Source: SBAX01 sp964646605 (GTDB lineage: Bacteria; Planctomycetota; Phycisphaerae; UBA1845). From it: a stretch of DNA of 27,512 nucleotides. The notes below the pieces were generated by a model that saw only the letters and a list, made by a program, of their open reading frames with translations, searched no databases and was not told the origin of the DNA. This document shows positions 13,569-21,440 of this stretch, in pieces (the stretch's first letter is position 1; every line of letters begins with the position of its first letter). The stretch covers positions 1 through 27,512 of the forward strand of contig CAZYEX010000100.1 of assembly GCA_964646605.1 (NCBI GenBank), written 5' to 3'. The translations under genes were made by a program, and so were the position numbers.

Positions 13569-16436
13569 CTAGGGGCAAGGGTTGGGGCACGGGTAGGCCA
13601 GGTGTTTGAAGGCGTCCACCACCGCCGTGATGTCCAAGGCGTCCACGACCCCCTGCGGGGTGCAGATGTTGGGCCCCAGGGAACCGATCAGGTCCACGAC
13701 CTGAATGGGGGGCGATCCCACAAGGTTCTTGAAACGGTCCACGGTCGAGGAGATGTCCAAGGCGTCGGGCTGGTCGGTCGTCGAGGGGGGATTAAAGGGC
13801 ACCACCACGTCCCCGTGCCGACGCGTCGTGCCGGAAACGGCGCTGGACAACGCCGCCGGATTCGGCGGGCAACCGTAGTCGACGTCCACCCTGTAGGTTT
13901 GGAACGGCCCCAGTGTCCGCCCGACTACGTATACGTCGTCGCCCCACTCCTCCGAGGTCAGACAGGCCGCGTCCGCGGGATCGTCCACCATGGCCGCCTG
14001 ATTGGCGGGAGCAAAGGGCGGGCCCACATACTTGGCTACCCCCGTCGGGCAGTCGGGCGTAACGCGCAAGGCAAACGGCGCCGGATTCGGCGCCGCATGC
14101 ACCCTGATGCTCCGAGGCGAAGCGCCGAGAACCAACTCCACGGGCGGCGGCACGATCTTGAGAATCACCCCGCCCGTTCCGTTGGGACCCAGCACACTGC
14201 CCGCGCAGACGTAGAGCTCGCCATCGGCGTCCTCGCCGAAACCTTTCAAAAACAACCCCAGATCGGTGACGCCCGGGCCGAGATAGAACTCCTTGCGCAC
14301 GAACTGGTCCGGTCCGCTGAGGTCGAAATAGTAGAGTTGGCCCGTGGGACCGAAGTCGAAGCTGAAGTCGCCGTAGACATACTTGCCCTGCAGCGGCGGG
14401 TATCCCGATCCGCGGTAGACATATCCGCCGACGACCGCGGTTCCGCCTTCGAGGTGGGTGTATTCACTGATTGGGTCGGTCATCCCCGGATCGAGACATC
14501 CAGGCAGCGGAAGGCATGGGAGAGGCGGATCGAAGCAGTGTGCTCCCTCGCGGATGGCCCAGCCGTAGTTGCCGCCGTTGACCACCCGGCTCACTTCTTC
14601 ATAAATCCCTTGGCCGACGTCGGCAACGTACAACGATCCGTCGCCGCCCGGTCCGTCGTCGAACGAAAAGCGGTAGGGATTGCGAAGACCATAGGCGAAA
14701 ATCTCATCCAGACCCGCGCCGATCACGAAGGGGTTGTCCAGCGGAATGCCGTACAGACCGCCCGGGCCGTCAATGCCGTCCACGTCGATGCGGATCATCT
14801 TGCCGAGTTTGCTCTCGATGTTCTGGCCATTGCCGCCCGGACCGTTGGAGGGCGGGTCGCCGTGCGAGGGGGGCATGTCGCAGAATCCGTCATGGGCCCC
14901 GCCGCCGTCGCCGGTGGAAATGTACAGCTCCGTGCCGGCGCCGAACTCGATGTGCCCGGCGTTGTGGTTCCACTGCGGCTTGTCCCAGCGGAAGATGATC
15001 TTCTCGGTGCTGAGGTCGGCGTCGGCTACATTGGTCGTCGACGGGTCGCCCTCGACGGTGTACTCGGCTACGACTTCTTCGTGGCACTCGCCGGGAGGAA
15101 TATCCAGGTCGCAGGGTTCAAGGCCCGTGCTCGCGCGCGGTAGGCTGTACTGAACGTAGAACCTGCCGTTGTTCTGGAAGTCGGGATGGAAGGCAAGCCC
15201 CAGCAGGCCGCGCTCATCAAAGATGAATTCACCTGGGCCCGGGTCGAAGTCGATGCCCAAGGTGGGCATCTTCGAGGTCACGTCGAGGAAGGGGTCGGTC
15301 AGGAGATTCCCGCCAGCGTCGATGACGCGAATCTGTCCGGCTTGGTCGATGATGAAAAGACGTCCCGAACCATCTCCGGCGTGGGTGAGTCCCACGGGAG
15401 AGGCGAGGGTTCCCGGACCCGCTGTCTGGCCCGTCCCCGCGACCACCTCCAACGCGATCGGCAGCACCGAGCTGATGCAGATGTCCGAAACCTCGTCGCA
15501 CGTTTCGCTCCCACTGCACGGGTCGCCCATGGAAACACAGCCCAACACGGCATCGCACATCTCGAGGCCATCGCAGAACTGGCCGTTGCTGGGACAGAGG
15601 GCGTTGTTGGGAGTGTAGACGCACGAGCCTCCGACGCACGTATCATCCGTGCAGGCCACGCCGTCGTTGCACTGGTTATCCAGGGAGCAGACGCCGCAGA
15701 TATTCGGCTCCTGGCAGAAGACGTTGGGGGGCGTCGTACACGGGTTGCCGCTGGAGACGCAACCGAGGGTCGCATTGCAGCTTTCGAGCCCAGTGCAGAA
15801 CTGACCGTCGTTCGGGCAACTCGCGTTGTCCGGCGTGAACACGCACAAGCCCGCCGGGCAGGTATCGAGGGTGCAGGCGACGCCGTCGTTGCAGTCGCTG
15901 TCGAGCGTGCAGGCGCCGGCGTTGACCGAGCCGGACTGCCCCGCGTAGTTCGTCGGCGTATTAGGACCGGTGGTAAAAGCGTGTGTGGTGAAGTTCGTAA
16001 TCTGAATGGAGTTTACGCCGTTGGTGGGCAACGCACCTGCGCCGAACGTGAACGTATCATAGGGCACGTAGCGCAGGGTGTCGCCGCTGACGGAAAAGAA
16101 ATTGGTCGGGATTGCGTAGTCCCGAGGCGGGGCGCCGGGCAAGGCGGCGAAGGCGTCGGTGGCCAGCAGGATCTTCTTGAAGCTCGTCGAACCGGTGCGG
16201 TTATCCGGAATATTGAAGGAGTTGGTGTTGCTGGTAACCGCATGGTTTTGGGTGGCGGTCTCGCCCGCACCTCCGCAACATTCCGCTAACTCGATGAATT
16301 GAACCGTTCCGCTGGCGTTACTGAACACCTCGTTAACCCGCCAGGTATGCCCGCCGGCCAGGACAGGCGCTGTAGCGAAACACGTCACTGCGCAGAACGT
16401 GACCCAAACCCCGATAGATCTTTTCCCGAATCGCAT
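13569..16436 (-). CDS. Secreted PQQ-dependent sugar dehydrogenase-like protein with Cys-rich and dockerin-like domains
   Basis: A 955-aa multidomain exported protein. The order is: signal peptide (1-27, ending ATAPVLAGG); a region of about 28-170 resembling the start of lamin-tail-like surface domains (WRVNEVFSNASGTVQFIEL); two long Cys-rich repeats of the DCNDGVACT type (about 172-315); a glucose/sorbosone dehydrogenase beta-propeller (about 325-762) with LASPVGLTHAGDGSGRLF, ERGLLGLAFHPDFQNNGRFY, WNHNAGHIEFG, DGGGAHDGF, GLRNPYRFSFD and VADVGQGIYEEV; and a dockerin-like C-terminus (about 875-955) with QPDALDISSTVDRFK and VVDALDITAVVDAFK. The propeller family oxidises aldoses or related substrates with PQQ, in the periplasm or outside. 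ATG 16436 was chosen because GGAGG (16444-16448) lies seven bases upstream. Activity is not certain; many such proteins are uncharacterised. Confidence 0.88.
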   Translation of the reverse strand: MRFGKRSIGVWVTFCAVTCFATAPVLAGGHTWRVNEVFSNASGTVQFIELAECCGGAGETATQNHAVTSNTNSFNIPDNRTGSTSFKKILLATDAFAALPGAPPRDYAIPTNFFSVSGDTLRYVPYDTFTFGAGALPTNGVNSIQITNFTTHAFTTGPNTPTNYAGQSGSVNAGACTLDSDCNDGVACTLDTCPAGLCVFTPDNASCPNDGQFCTGLESCNATLGCVSSGNPCTTPPNVFCQEPNICGVCSLDNQCNDGVACTDDTCVGGSCVYTPNNALCPSNGQFCDGLEMCDAVLGCVSMGDPCSGSETCDEVSDICISSVLPIALEVVAGTGQTAGPGTLASPVGLTHAGDGSGRLFIIDQAGQIRVIDAGGNLLTDPFLDVTSKMPTLGIDFDPGPGEFIFDERGLLGLAFHPDFQNNGRFYVQYSLPRASTGLEPCDLDIPPGECHEEVVAEYTVEGDPSTTNVADADLSTEKIIFRWDKPQWNHNAGHIEFGAGTELYISTGDGGGAHDGFCDMPPSHGDPPSNGPGGNGQNIESKLGKMIRIDVDGIDGPGGLYGIPLDNPFVIGAGLDEIFAYGLRNPYRFSFDDGPGGDGSLYVADVGQGIYEEVSRVVNGGNYGWAIREGAHCFDPPLPCLPLPGCLDPGMTDPISEYTHLEGGTAVVGGYVYRGSGYPPLQGKYVYGDFSFDFGPTGQLYYFDLSGPDQFVRKEFYLGPGVTDLGLFLKGFGEDADGELYVCAGSVLGPNGTGGVILKIVPPPVELVLGASPRSIRVHAAPNPAPFALRVTPDCPTGVAKYVGPPFAPANQAAMVDDPADAACLTSEEWGDDVYVVGRTLGPFQTYRVDVDYGCPPNPAALSSAVSGTTRRHGDVVVPFNPPSTTDQPDALDISSTVDRFKNLVGSPPIQVVDLIGSLGPNICTPQGVVDALDITAVVDAFKHLAYPCPNPCP

Positions 16437-16946
16437 CTTCGAACCTCCAAAAACGCCGAACCCCGGTGACGCGCCGAACGATCGTCGCTTCGAAACGTTA
16501 CTCATTCACGCACAGACACGGCACAAGCTGACACCCTTGGCTGCGGGTGAGCGTCAACTTCGTAGGTAACCTCGCGTCGTCCCGGCTTGACCCCCTGTAG
16601 CCCCCTTGGCGAGGCGGACGGCCCCCGCGCGCAACCGCTACCCGACTGGAACAACGCGCACCCCTCGGCTTCGACTTCGCCGCCATGATAGCGTCGCACC
16701 AGCGTTATCGCAAACCGGAAATCGCCCCCATGCCCAGGAATGTCCGCTAATGGTTCCGTCCTTGCAGATTCTTAATGGGTGCATGAGCAAGTGGGTGTCA
16801 AGGCGAGATGCGGCTGCGACGCGACGACGCGCAATTGAAGTAGTACTAAACGACGACACTAGAAAAAACCCCAGGATGCCTTAGAATGGCGGCGTTTCGC
16901 GTGGCCGTGCCGCGCGTGGATGCGGGATCCATTCGGAGGACTCTGG
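16437..16946. other. Intergenic region of 510 bp between divergent genes, no gene recognised
   Basis: Short reading frames here on both strands carry no conserved pattern, and no RNA gene or repeat stands out. It should hold divergent promoters for the sugar dehydrogenase-like gene and the CxxC-repeat gene. The Shine-Dalgarno of each is seen (GGAGG at 16444-16448 on the minus strand; GGAGGA at 16935-16940 on the plus strand), but I cannot name a convincing promoter. A more A/T-rich stretch lies at 16834-16875. Confidence 0.5.
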
Positions 16947-17552
16947 ATGCGACCTTTTGTCTGCTGGCCTGTCATCGTCGGCTGTTTGGTCGCGGCACCG
17001 AGGCCTCCAGTGTGTATTTGTACTGTGGCCAAGATTCACGGCGGATGGTGTGAGGCGTGCAAGGTCGGATACGTGGCGTCGCTCAAGATCGAGTCGTGGA
17101 TGCTCTACGAAACACTGGACAACCACGGGCACGACATCGATCCGAAGATCATTCCATGCGAGTCGTGCAAGAAGGCCGTCGAGGTCGACGGTTTTTGCGA
17201 CGCCTGCCGGATCGGGTACGTCGGAAAGCAATCCTATTTTATCCCTCTCACGTACTATGTCGCCAAAGGGGAGGCCAAGGATCCGTCGCAGATCAAATGC
17301 GTCACATGCCGGAAAAGCATGGAGGGTGGCGGATGGTGCGAGACCTGCAAAGTTGGCATGGTCGGCAACGTGGCCGTGAAGGACAGGAAAGGGTACGAAG
17401 AAGCCGATCAGGCGTTCCGTCGTCTTCGGCTGGCAGTATCGCACCTTAAGGAATGTGAAACCTGTGCCGTGGCCATGTTCATGAATAGCTTGTGCCCGAA
17501 ATGTCGGATCACGTATGAGGATGGGAAGCCTGTAACTGCTTCCTCGCCCTAG
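16947..17552 (+). CDS. Small exported-looking protein with four CxxC-x9-CxxC metal-binding repeats
   Basis: A 201-aa protein of unknown function. After a short hydrophobic N-terminus (PVIVGCLVAAP) there are four repeats built on Cys-x2-Cys-x9-Cys-x2-Cys followed by K/R-V/I-G-Y/M-V. Examples are CKKAVEVDGFCDACRIGYVG and CRKSMEGGGWCETCKVGMVG. The first repeat has Cys-x1-Cys in place of the first pair (C23, C25, C35, C38), and the fourth reads ECETCAVAMFMNSLCPKC. The spacing suits zinc-ribbon-like binding of one metal ion per repeat. The hydrophobic start could be a signal peptide or a short lipoprotein signal with C13, but it is short for either. ATG 16947 is preceded by GGAGGA with a 6-nt gap; ATG at 16920 in the same frame lacks one. 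Convergent with the next gene, 19 bp apart. Confidence 0.75.
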   Translation: MRPFVCWPVIVGCLVAAPRPPVCICTVAKIHGGWCEACKVGYVASLKIESWMLYETLDNHGHDIDPKIIPCESCKKAVEVDGFCDACRIGYVGKQSYFIPLTYYVAKGEAKDPSQIKCVTCRKSMEGGGWCETCKVGMVGNVAVKDRKGYEEADQAFRRLRLAVSHLKECETCAVAMFMNSLCPKCRITYEDGKPVTASSP

Positions 17553-17571
17553 CCCCGGAACGGATCGCTCG

Positions 17572-18984
17572 CTATACCCTTGGTCTATCCCCCTCCCGGC
17601 CCGGTCCCGCCGTAGGCGGCGCTCGGAAGACAATTTTCGCACCCGTGAGCAAGAGGAGGGTAAGAATGCCGATGCCCCATTCCCCCACCGCCGGTATGGT
17701 TTGATGCACGCAGTCCAGTTCCGCGCATAGGCCGCCTTCCGACCATTCGCAGCTCGCGCAATCACACCCCGCCTGGGTCAACCCGTCGGTGCAAGCCCCG
17801 AAGGGATCATGATCGCAGCAGGCACCGATGACGGCGTCGCAGGCAACGTCGCCGCAGAGGGCCGCTTTGGTCCAGATGGAGTGCGTCCCGACACACGCGC
17901 TTCCCGGAACGTCGTCTTCGCACGCCCCGGCCAGTAAATCGCAACAGGCCCCGGTGTGTTCGCTACACGGCGGATTCAGCGATGCACAGACTTGGTCTTC
18001 GAACCAACTCCGTTGGTCGCCGACGCAGGATGCCTCCTCGACACCGTCCGTACAACGACCGGTCGTGCCGTCGCAGCATGCGCCTGTCGGAATCGGCGGC
18101 AGGCAGGGCGGGTCGATCAGAGCGCAGGTCGAGTTCGCCCCTCCCCATCGATCGCCCGCCGCCTGGCAATCGGCTTGGAGAATGTCCTCGGTGCAGTTGC
18201 CGGTGTCGTCGTCGCAGCAGGCGCCCGTGGGAGGCGGGCCCACGCACGGCGGATTGATGGTCCCGCAGGTGGAATGATCGCCGCCGTATCTAAACCCCAT
18301 GCCCTCACAGTTCGCCTGTTCGAGGTTTTCCACGCAGTCACCCAGCCCGTCGTCGCAACATGCTCCGGTGGGCGTACCCAGTGACACCACGTTGGTCAGA
18401 TAGATCACGTCGCCGGTGAAATCGCCGTTGTTGTTGATCGCATTGCCCGCCGCGTACATCTGCACGGCCCCGACGTTGATGTTCGGCGCCTTCCATGCGA
18501 ACTGGTAGGTCGCCGACCGACCCATTGCATTCCAGTTCGCCACGGAGTTGCTCACGCCCAAGGACCTGTGGTTCACATAGTTGGGGTCGCCAGGGTTCAA
18601 CTGCGTGTTGGCCAGATCCGTGGCGATCAAGGTCCCGGCGTGCAACCCGCTGCCCGCGGCGACCGCATCGGCCTGGAACCCCGCGCCCAATTTGGTCGCG
18701 TCTTGGATGCGCACGGAGATGTTGTAGGTCACGCCGGGAAGGTACTGCGCCGGCATTCCCAGGATCTGTACCGAGCCGGGGCCGGACGCGCCCCCGTGAC
18801 ACTGCCGGCACGTAGCGCCGAAGCTCGGAGGACTTCCCGTTCGCCCCGCCTCGGGACCCGTACGAAACGCAAGGACGTCGCCGGGCTGGGACGCCAGGAG
18901 CAGCGCCGCGAACAGCACCGACCGACCAATGGCCAAGGCACCGGTCCGACGACGTGTCGCGCTGTAACTCGAAACCCCGCTCAC
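17572..18984 (-). CDS. Exported choice-of-anchor-like protein with CxxCH motif, GACC repeats and IPTL-CTERM-like anchor
   Basis: A 470-aa surface protein. A signal peptide (hydrophobic LFAALLLASQPGDVLAF, about 24-40) is followed by a domain of about 45-205 resembling choice-of-anchor V / reelin-like domains, with GATCRQCHGG (about 56-65). Its CxxCH could attach one c-type haem. Next come five repeats of about 45 residues, each starting with TGACCDD or IGACCD and containing further spaced Cys and an NPPC or DPPC end. The C-terminus IPAVGEWGIGILTLLLL followed by a basic tail is like the IPTL-CTERM sorting signal (IPTLSEWG plus a membrane helix). This implies transport to the surface and removal or anchoring of the tail. 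The start is GTG 18984; a clear Shine-Dalgarno is lacking. It follows the sigma/anti-sigma pair by 293 bp, on the same strand. Confidence 0.82.
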   Translation of the reverse strand: MSGVSSYSATRRRTGALAIGRSVLFAALLLASQPGDVLAFRTGPEAGRTGSPPSFGATCRQCHGGASGPGSVQILGMPAQYLPGVTYNISVRIQDATKLGAGFQADAVAAGSGLHAGTLIATDLANTQLNPGDPNYVNHRSLGVSNSVANWNAMGRSATYQFAWKAPNINVGAVQMYAAGNAINNNGDFTGDVIYLTNVVSLGTPTGACCDDGLGDCVENLEQANCEGMGFRYGGDHSTCGTINPPCVGPPPTGACCDDDTGNCTEDILQADCQAAGDRWGGANSTCALIDPPCLPPIPTGACCDGTTGRCTDGVEEASCVGDQRSWFEDQVCASLNPPCSEHTGACCDLLAGACEDDVPGSACVGTHSIWTKAALCGDVACDAVIGACCDHDPFGACTDGLTQAGCDCASCEWSEGGLCAELDCVHQTIPAVGEWGIGILTLLLLTGAKIVFRAPPTAGPGREGDRPRV

Positions 18985-19277
18985 TTCTTCACCCCCGCAC
19001 CCGCCGCGGAATTGGCCGGCAAAGCGCCTTCATAGATCGCGCTCTGATGCCGGGCTGACGCGGCTTGACCGGCCAGTTTACCCGCAAACCAGCCCGCGTG
19101 CCAAGCAGATACACCCCCTGGAAGCGACGATTTCCTCAACGCCCCACCCCGTCCAAGCGCGGAACGGGCCTTGGAATCCGCTTGGCCGCCGCCTGGTTAT
19201 TGGTCCATGTGCGGGAATGGGTCTGGGATTGCAGAAACCGTGGGTACTCCCCGAGCGAATGGGGGCGCGGACTCTCC
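18985..19277. other. Intergenic gap of 293 bp, nothing recognised
   Basis: It lies between the anti-sigma gene and the choice-of-anchor-like gene, both on the minus strand. Short reading frames lack conserved content. It presumably contains the promoter of the downstream gene, possibly one read by the neighbouring ECF sigma factor, but no clear box was found. Confidence 0.4.
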
Positions 19278-20042
19278 CTACGGGGCCGTTAACCCTGGCT
19301 GGTAGAAAAGATCCAGAAGGAAAGGTCGGTCGAACGTCGAACACTCGTAGAGGACCAGATCCCCGACTTCTCGTCGGAAAAGATTCAGATCGGAACCTGG
19401 CGGGAGGACCTGCAGCTTGTCCCGTTTCGCGCGATCGACGAGGACGATGACCTCCTCGCCGTAGACGCGGGCCAGGACGAGAGTCGTGGACGGAGTGATG
19501 CTGTTGCAATAGTCGACCCCGGCCCAGGCGATCCCTGGCGGCGGCGGGATCAAGGCGAGGCTCTGTCCTAACCGTTTGCGGAACGTGTTGGCGAATTCGC
19601 GGTCGTCTTTGCAAACCCAGCGAGGGTTGAAACCAGCGGCGACGGTATCGTGGTAGACACGTTCGAAGCTGCGCCATGGCTGAGGCTTGTAGGGGTCGAA
19701 GGCCGGTCGAGGGGCGAATTCCCGCCAAATCTGGAGAGCACTGAAGGCCGCCAAGCCGATCACCGCGGCGATGGCCACCGATCGACCGATCCGGCCGAGC
19801 GGCGGCGCCGCCCGCGCCGTCTTTCGTACCGCTAGCGTTCTCGATGCGATCCGCGCGGAGACCCGCCCCAAGGCGGGCGCGTTGAACAAACTTGACAGCG
19901 TCGCATTGATGCGTCGCTGACAGGCGACCTCGCCCGCTAGAAGGCTGTCACCCGACAGACGCGACTCGAACGTCCGACGATCAGGCTCGGACAGAAGACC
20001 GTCCAAATACGCATCCAGCATGGATTCCACTTGCCCGCCCAT
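19278..20042 (-). CDS. Probable membrane anti-sigma factor
   Basis: A 254-aa protein called by position and layout. The N-terminus (MLDAYLDGLLSEPDRRTFE, about 8-26) resembles the helical start of anti-sigma domains (LSAYLDGELSPEER pattern). However, the zinc-binding HxxxCxxC motif of ZAS anti-sigma factors is absent; only one Cys is found there. A single transmembrane segment (SVAIAAVIGLAAFSALQIW, about 97-115) separates it from a C-terminal domain of about 130 residues that would face the periplasm and sense an unknown signal. The start ATG 20042 lies 4 bp after the sigma factor stop, so the genes are translationally coupled. Confidence 0.72.
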   Translation of the reverse strand: MGGQVESMLDAYLDGLLSEPDRRTFESRLSGDSLLAGEVACQRRINATLSSLFNAPALGRVSARIASRTLAVRKTARAAPPLGRIGRSVAIAAVIGLAAFSALQIWREFAPRPAFDPYKPQPWRSFERVYHDTVAAGFNPRWVCKDDREFANTFRKRLGQSLALIPPPPGIAWAGVDYCNSITPSTTLVLARVYGEEVIVLVDRAKRDKLQVLPPGSDLNLFRREVGDLVLYECSTFDRPFLLDLFYQPGLTAP

Positions 20043-20046
20043 AGCG

Positions 20047-20682
20047 TTACCCGAGCCCTCCCGTTGCGGAACCGTCGGTCCGCTCCTTCCAAAGATCGGC
20101 AAGTTGTTCGCGCAAGGTTCGCCGCGTGCGATGAACATGGCTCATGGCCGTACCCTCGGGGATGCCCAGAAGGATCGATATCTGCGAGTATTCCATCCCC
20201 TCCAGGGTTCGCAAGAGTAAGCAGGCCCGGGCGACGTCCCCGACGCCCGCCAAGGCCCGCGCCAACCGTACATCGAACCCCAGCCGATCTGCCCCTCCGG
20301 CCTGGACCCGCCCCGACCTCAACCCCCCGTCGACGGCGGAAGCGCCGGGCGCCGCGGTGGTTTCATCGAGCGCCAGCGGGTCCACACTGGCGGCGCGATG
20401 CTTGCGCTCCCGGCGGGCGCGGTTGAGGGCGACGTTGCGAACGATCTGGCCTGTCCATGCCGAGAAATTGGTGCCGACTCGGAATTGATCGAGTTTCCCA
20501 AGGGCGATAATCGCGGCCTCTTGAACCACGTCCTCCGCCAAGGAGGCATCTCCGAGGATTCCGACGGCGATCAACCACAAAATCCGAAACGAGGCCTGGA
20601 ACTGCGCGGCAAATTCGGCTGCGCTGATCGAGACCGTCCCTGGTTCCACGTCCCGCTCTGGGTCCACCGCCTGCCGAATCAT
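20047..20682 (-). CDS. ECF-type RNA polymerase sigma factor
   Basis: A 211-aa protein with the two domains of extracytoplasmic-function sigma factors. Region 2 (about 45-95) includes AEDVVQEAAIIAL and SAWTGQIVRNVALNRARRER, which bind the core enzyme and the -10 element. Region 4 (about 140-195) includes EGMEYSQISILLGIPEGTAM and the following HVHRTRRTL helix, which bind the -35 element. The linker of about 45 residues (100-140) is Ala/Gly-rich. It is followed by a membrane anti-sigma gene 4 bp later. The promoters it reads cannot be predicted; possible targets are its own operon and the surface-protein gene downstream. The start is ATG 20682, divergent from the ferredoxin gene. Confidence 0.92.
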   Translation of the reverse strand: MIRQAVDPERDVEPGTVSISAAEFAAQFQASFRILWLIAVGILGDASLAEDVVQEAAIIALGKLDQFRVGTNFSAWTGQIVRNVALNRARRERKHRAASVDPLALDETTAAPGASAVDGGLRSGRVQAGGADRLGFDVRLARALAGVGDVARACLLLRTLEGMEYSQISILLGIPEGTAMSHVHRTRRTLREQLADLWKERTDGSATGGLG

Positions 20683-20831
20683 CGTGCCATCTTACTCGTC
20701 CATGTCGGCAAACCTGCCCGATCTTGCACAGTTTTACAGGACCTGCCGCGTCCGCAAGAACGGGGTCGCACGGCGGCTGGTCAGTTCGTAGAATGGGGCG
20801 ATTCTTGGAGCGGACGGTTGGCGATTCCCCT

Positions 20832-21194
20832 ATGCCCCCTTTTGAACGTCACGTGTTCGTTTGTCGGAACCAACGGGCGGCGGGTCACCCTCGCGGATGT
20901 TGCAGCGACAGGGGCTCGGAAGCGATCCGCGAGGCCATGAAAGTCCTGGCCGCGAGCTGTGGACTCAAAGGGCGGGTGAGGATCAACGAGTCCGGATGCC
21001 TCGATCAATGCGAGCACGGGGTCACGGTCGTCGTCTATCCGGATGCCGTCTGGTATGGCTTCGTCCGCCTCGAGGACGTCGAGGAGATCGTGCAGTCGCA
21101 TTTGCTCGAAGGCCGGCCCGTGGAGCGTCTGCGATTGCCGGACTCGTGCGTCAACACCACGACCTGCGTTCACCGACCACTGCGGCGCGAATGA
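20832..21194 (+). CDS. Shethna-type / thioredoxin-like [2Fe-2S] ferredoxin
   Basis: A 120-aa electron-transfer protein. The N-terminal HVFVCRNQRAAGHPRGCC and INESGCLDQCEHGVTVVVYP are hallmarks of the (2Fe-2S) ferredoxin domain family, related in fold to the NuoE subunit. The four likely cluster ligands are C11, C23 or C24, C56 and C60. The segment WYGFVRLEDVEEIVQSHLLEGRPVERL is also typical. The partner enzyme is unknown. ATG 20832 gives the family-typical start a few residues before HVFVC; a frame further upstream is open but not conserved. It stands alone, divergent from the sigma operon and followed by tRNA-Leu on the other strand. Confidence 0.92.
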   Translation: MPPFERHVFVCRNQRAAGHPRGCCSDRGSEAIREAMKVLAASCGLKGRVRINESGCLDQCEHGVTVVVYPDAVWYGFVRLEDVEEIVQSHLLEGRPVERLRLPDSCVNTTTCVHRPLRRE

Positions 21195-21200
21195 CGGGCC

Positions 21201-21226
21201 ATTCGCCATTCCGAATTCGCCATTCG
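21201..21226. repeat. Short direct repeat ATTCGCCATT
   Basis: ATTCGCCATT occurs at 21201-21210 and 21215-21224. It resembles other A/T-richer filler in the gaps here: a related tract of the opposite sense at 21391-21430 (GAATGGAGAATGAGGAATTC) and the AATTACG tract at 23043-23066. Confidence 0.5.
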
Positions 21227-21235
21227 ACATCGACT

Positions 21236-21319
21236 TGCGGCTGAGAGGAGTCGAACCTCCACCCCCTTTCGAGGACTGGATCCTAAATCCAGCGCGTCTG
21301 CCAGTTCCGCCACAGCCGC
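21236..21319 (-). tRNA. tRNA-Leu (anticodon UAG)
   Basis: On the minus strand the acceptor stem GCGGCTG (21319-21313) pairs with CAGCCGC (21243-21237), with A as discriminator at 21236. The anticodon arm CTGGA-TTTAGGA-TCCAG has anticodon TAG (21285-21283). The long variable arm expected of tRNA-Leu and the T arm GGTTCGACTCC are present. CCA is not encoded. Confidence 0.96.
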
Positions 21320-21337
21320 AACGCCGCCGGCAAGGTC

Positions 21338-21367
21338 ATTCTAGCTTCGCGGTTGCGGCTTTACCAA
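21338..21367 (-). promoter_or_regulatory. Promoter for tRNA-Leu
   Basis: On the minus strand TTGGTA (21367-21362), 18-bp spacer, TAGAAT (21343-21338; 5 of 6). The expected start near 21331 is about 12 nt before the tRNA. Confidence 0.55.
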
Positions 21368-21440
21368 CCCCAGGAGTACCGCCCGCGGCGAATGGAGAAT
21401 GAGGAATTCTGAACGCGGAATGCGGATAGTGCCGGGCGGA

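Noticed and set aside
13521..15143. 540-aa plus-strand frame opposite the sugar dehydrogenase-like gene
   Set aside because: Shadow frame; low-complexity His/Arg/Val translation and no start signal.
16498..16884. Short reading frames in the 510-bp gap
   Set aside because: Arg/Ser/Pro-rich translations of GC-rich DNA on both strands, without Shine-Dalgarno or conserved motifs.
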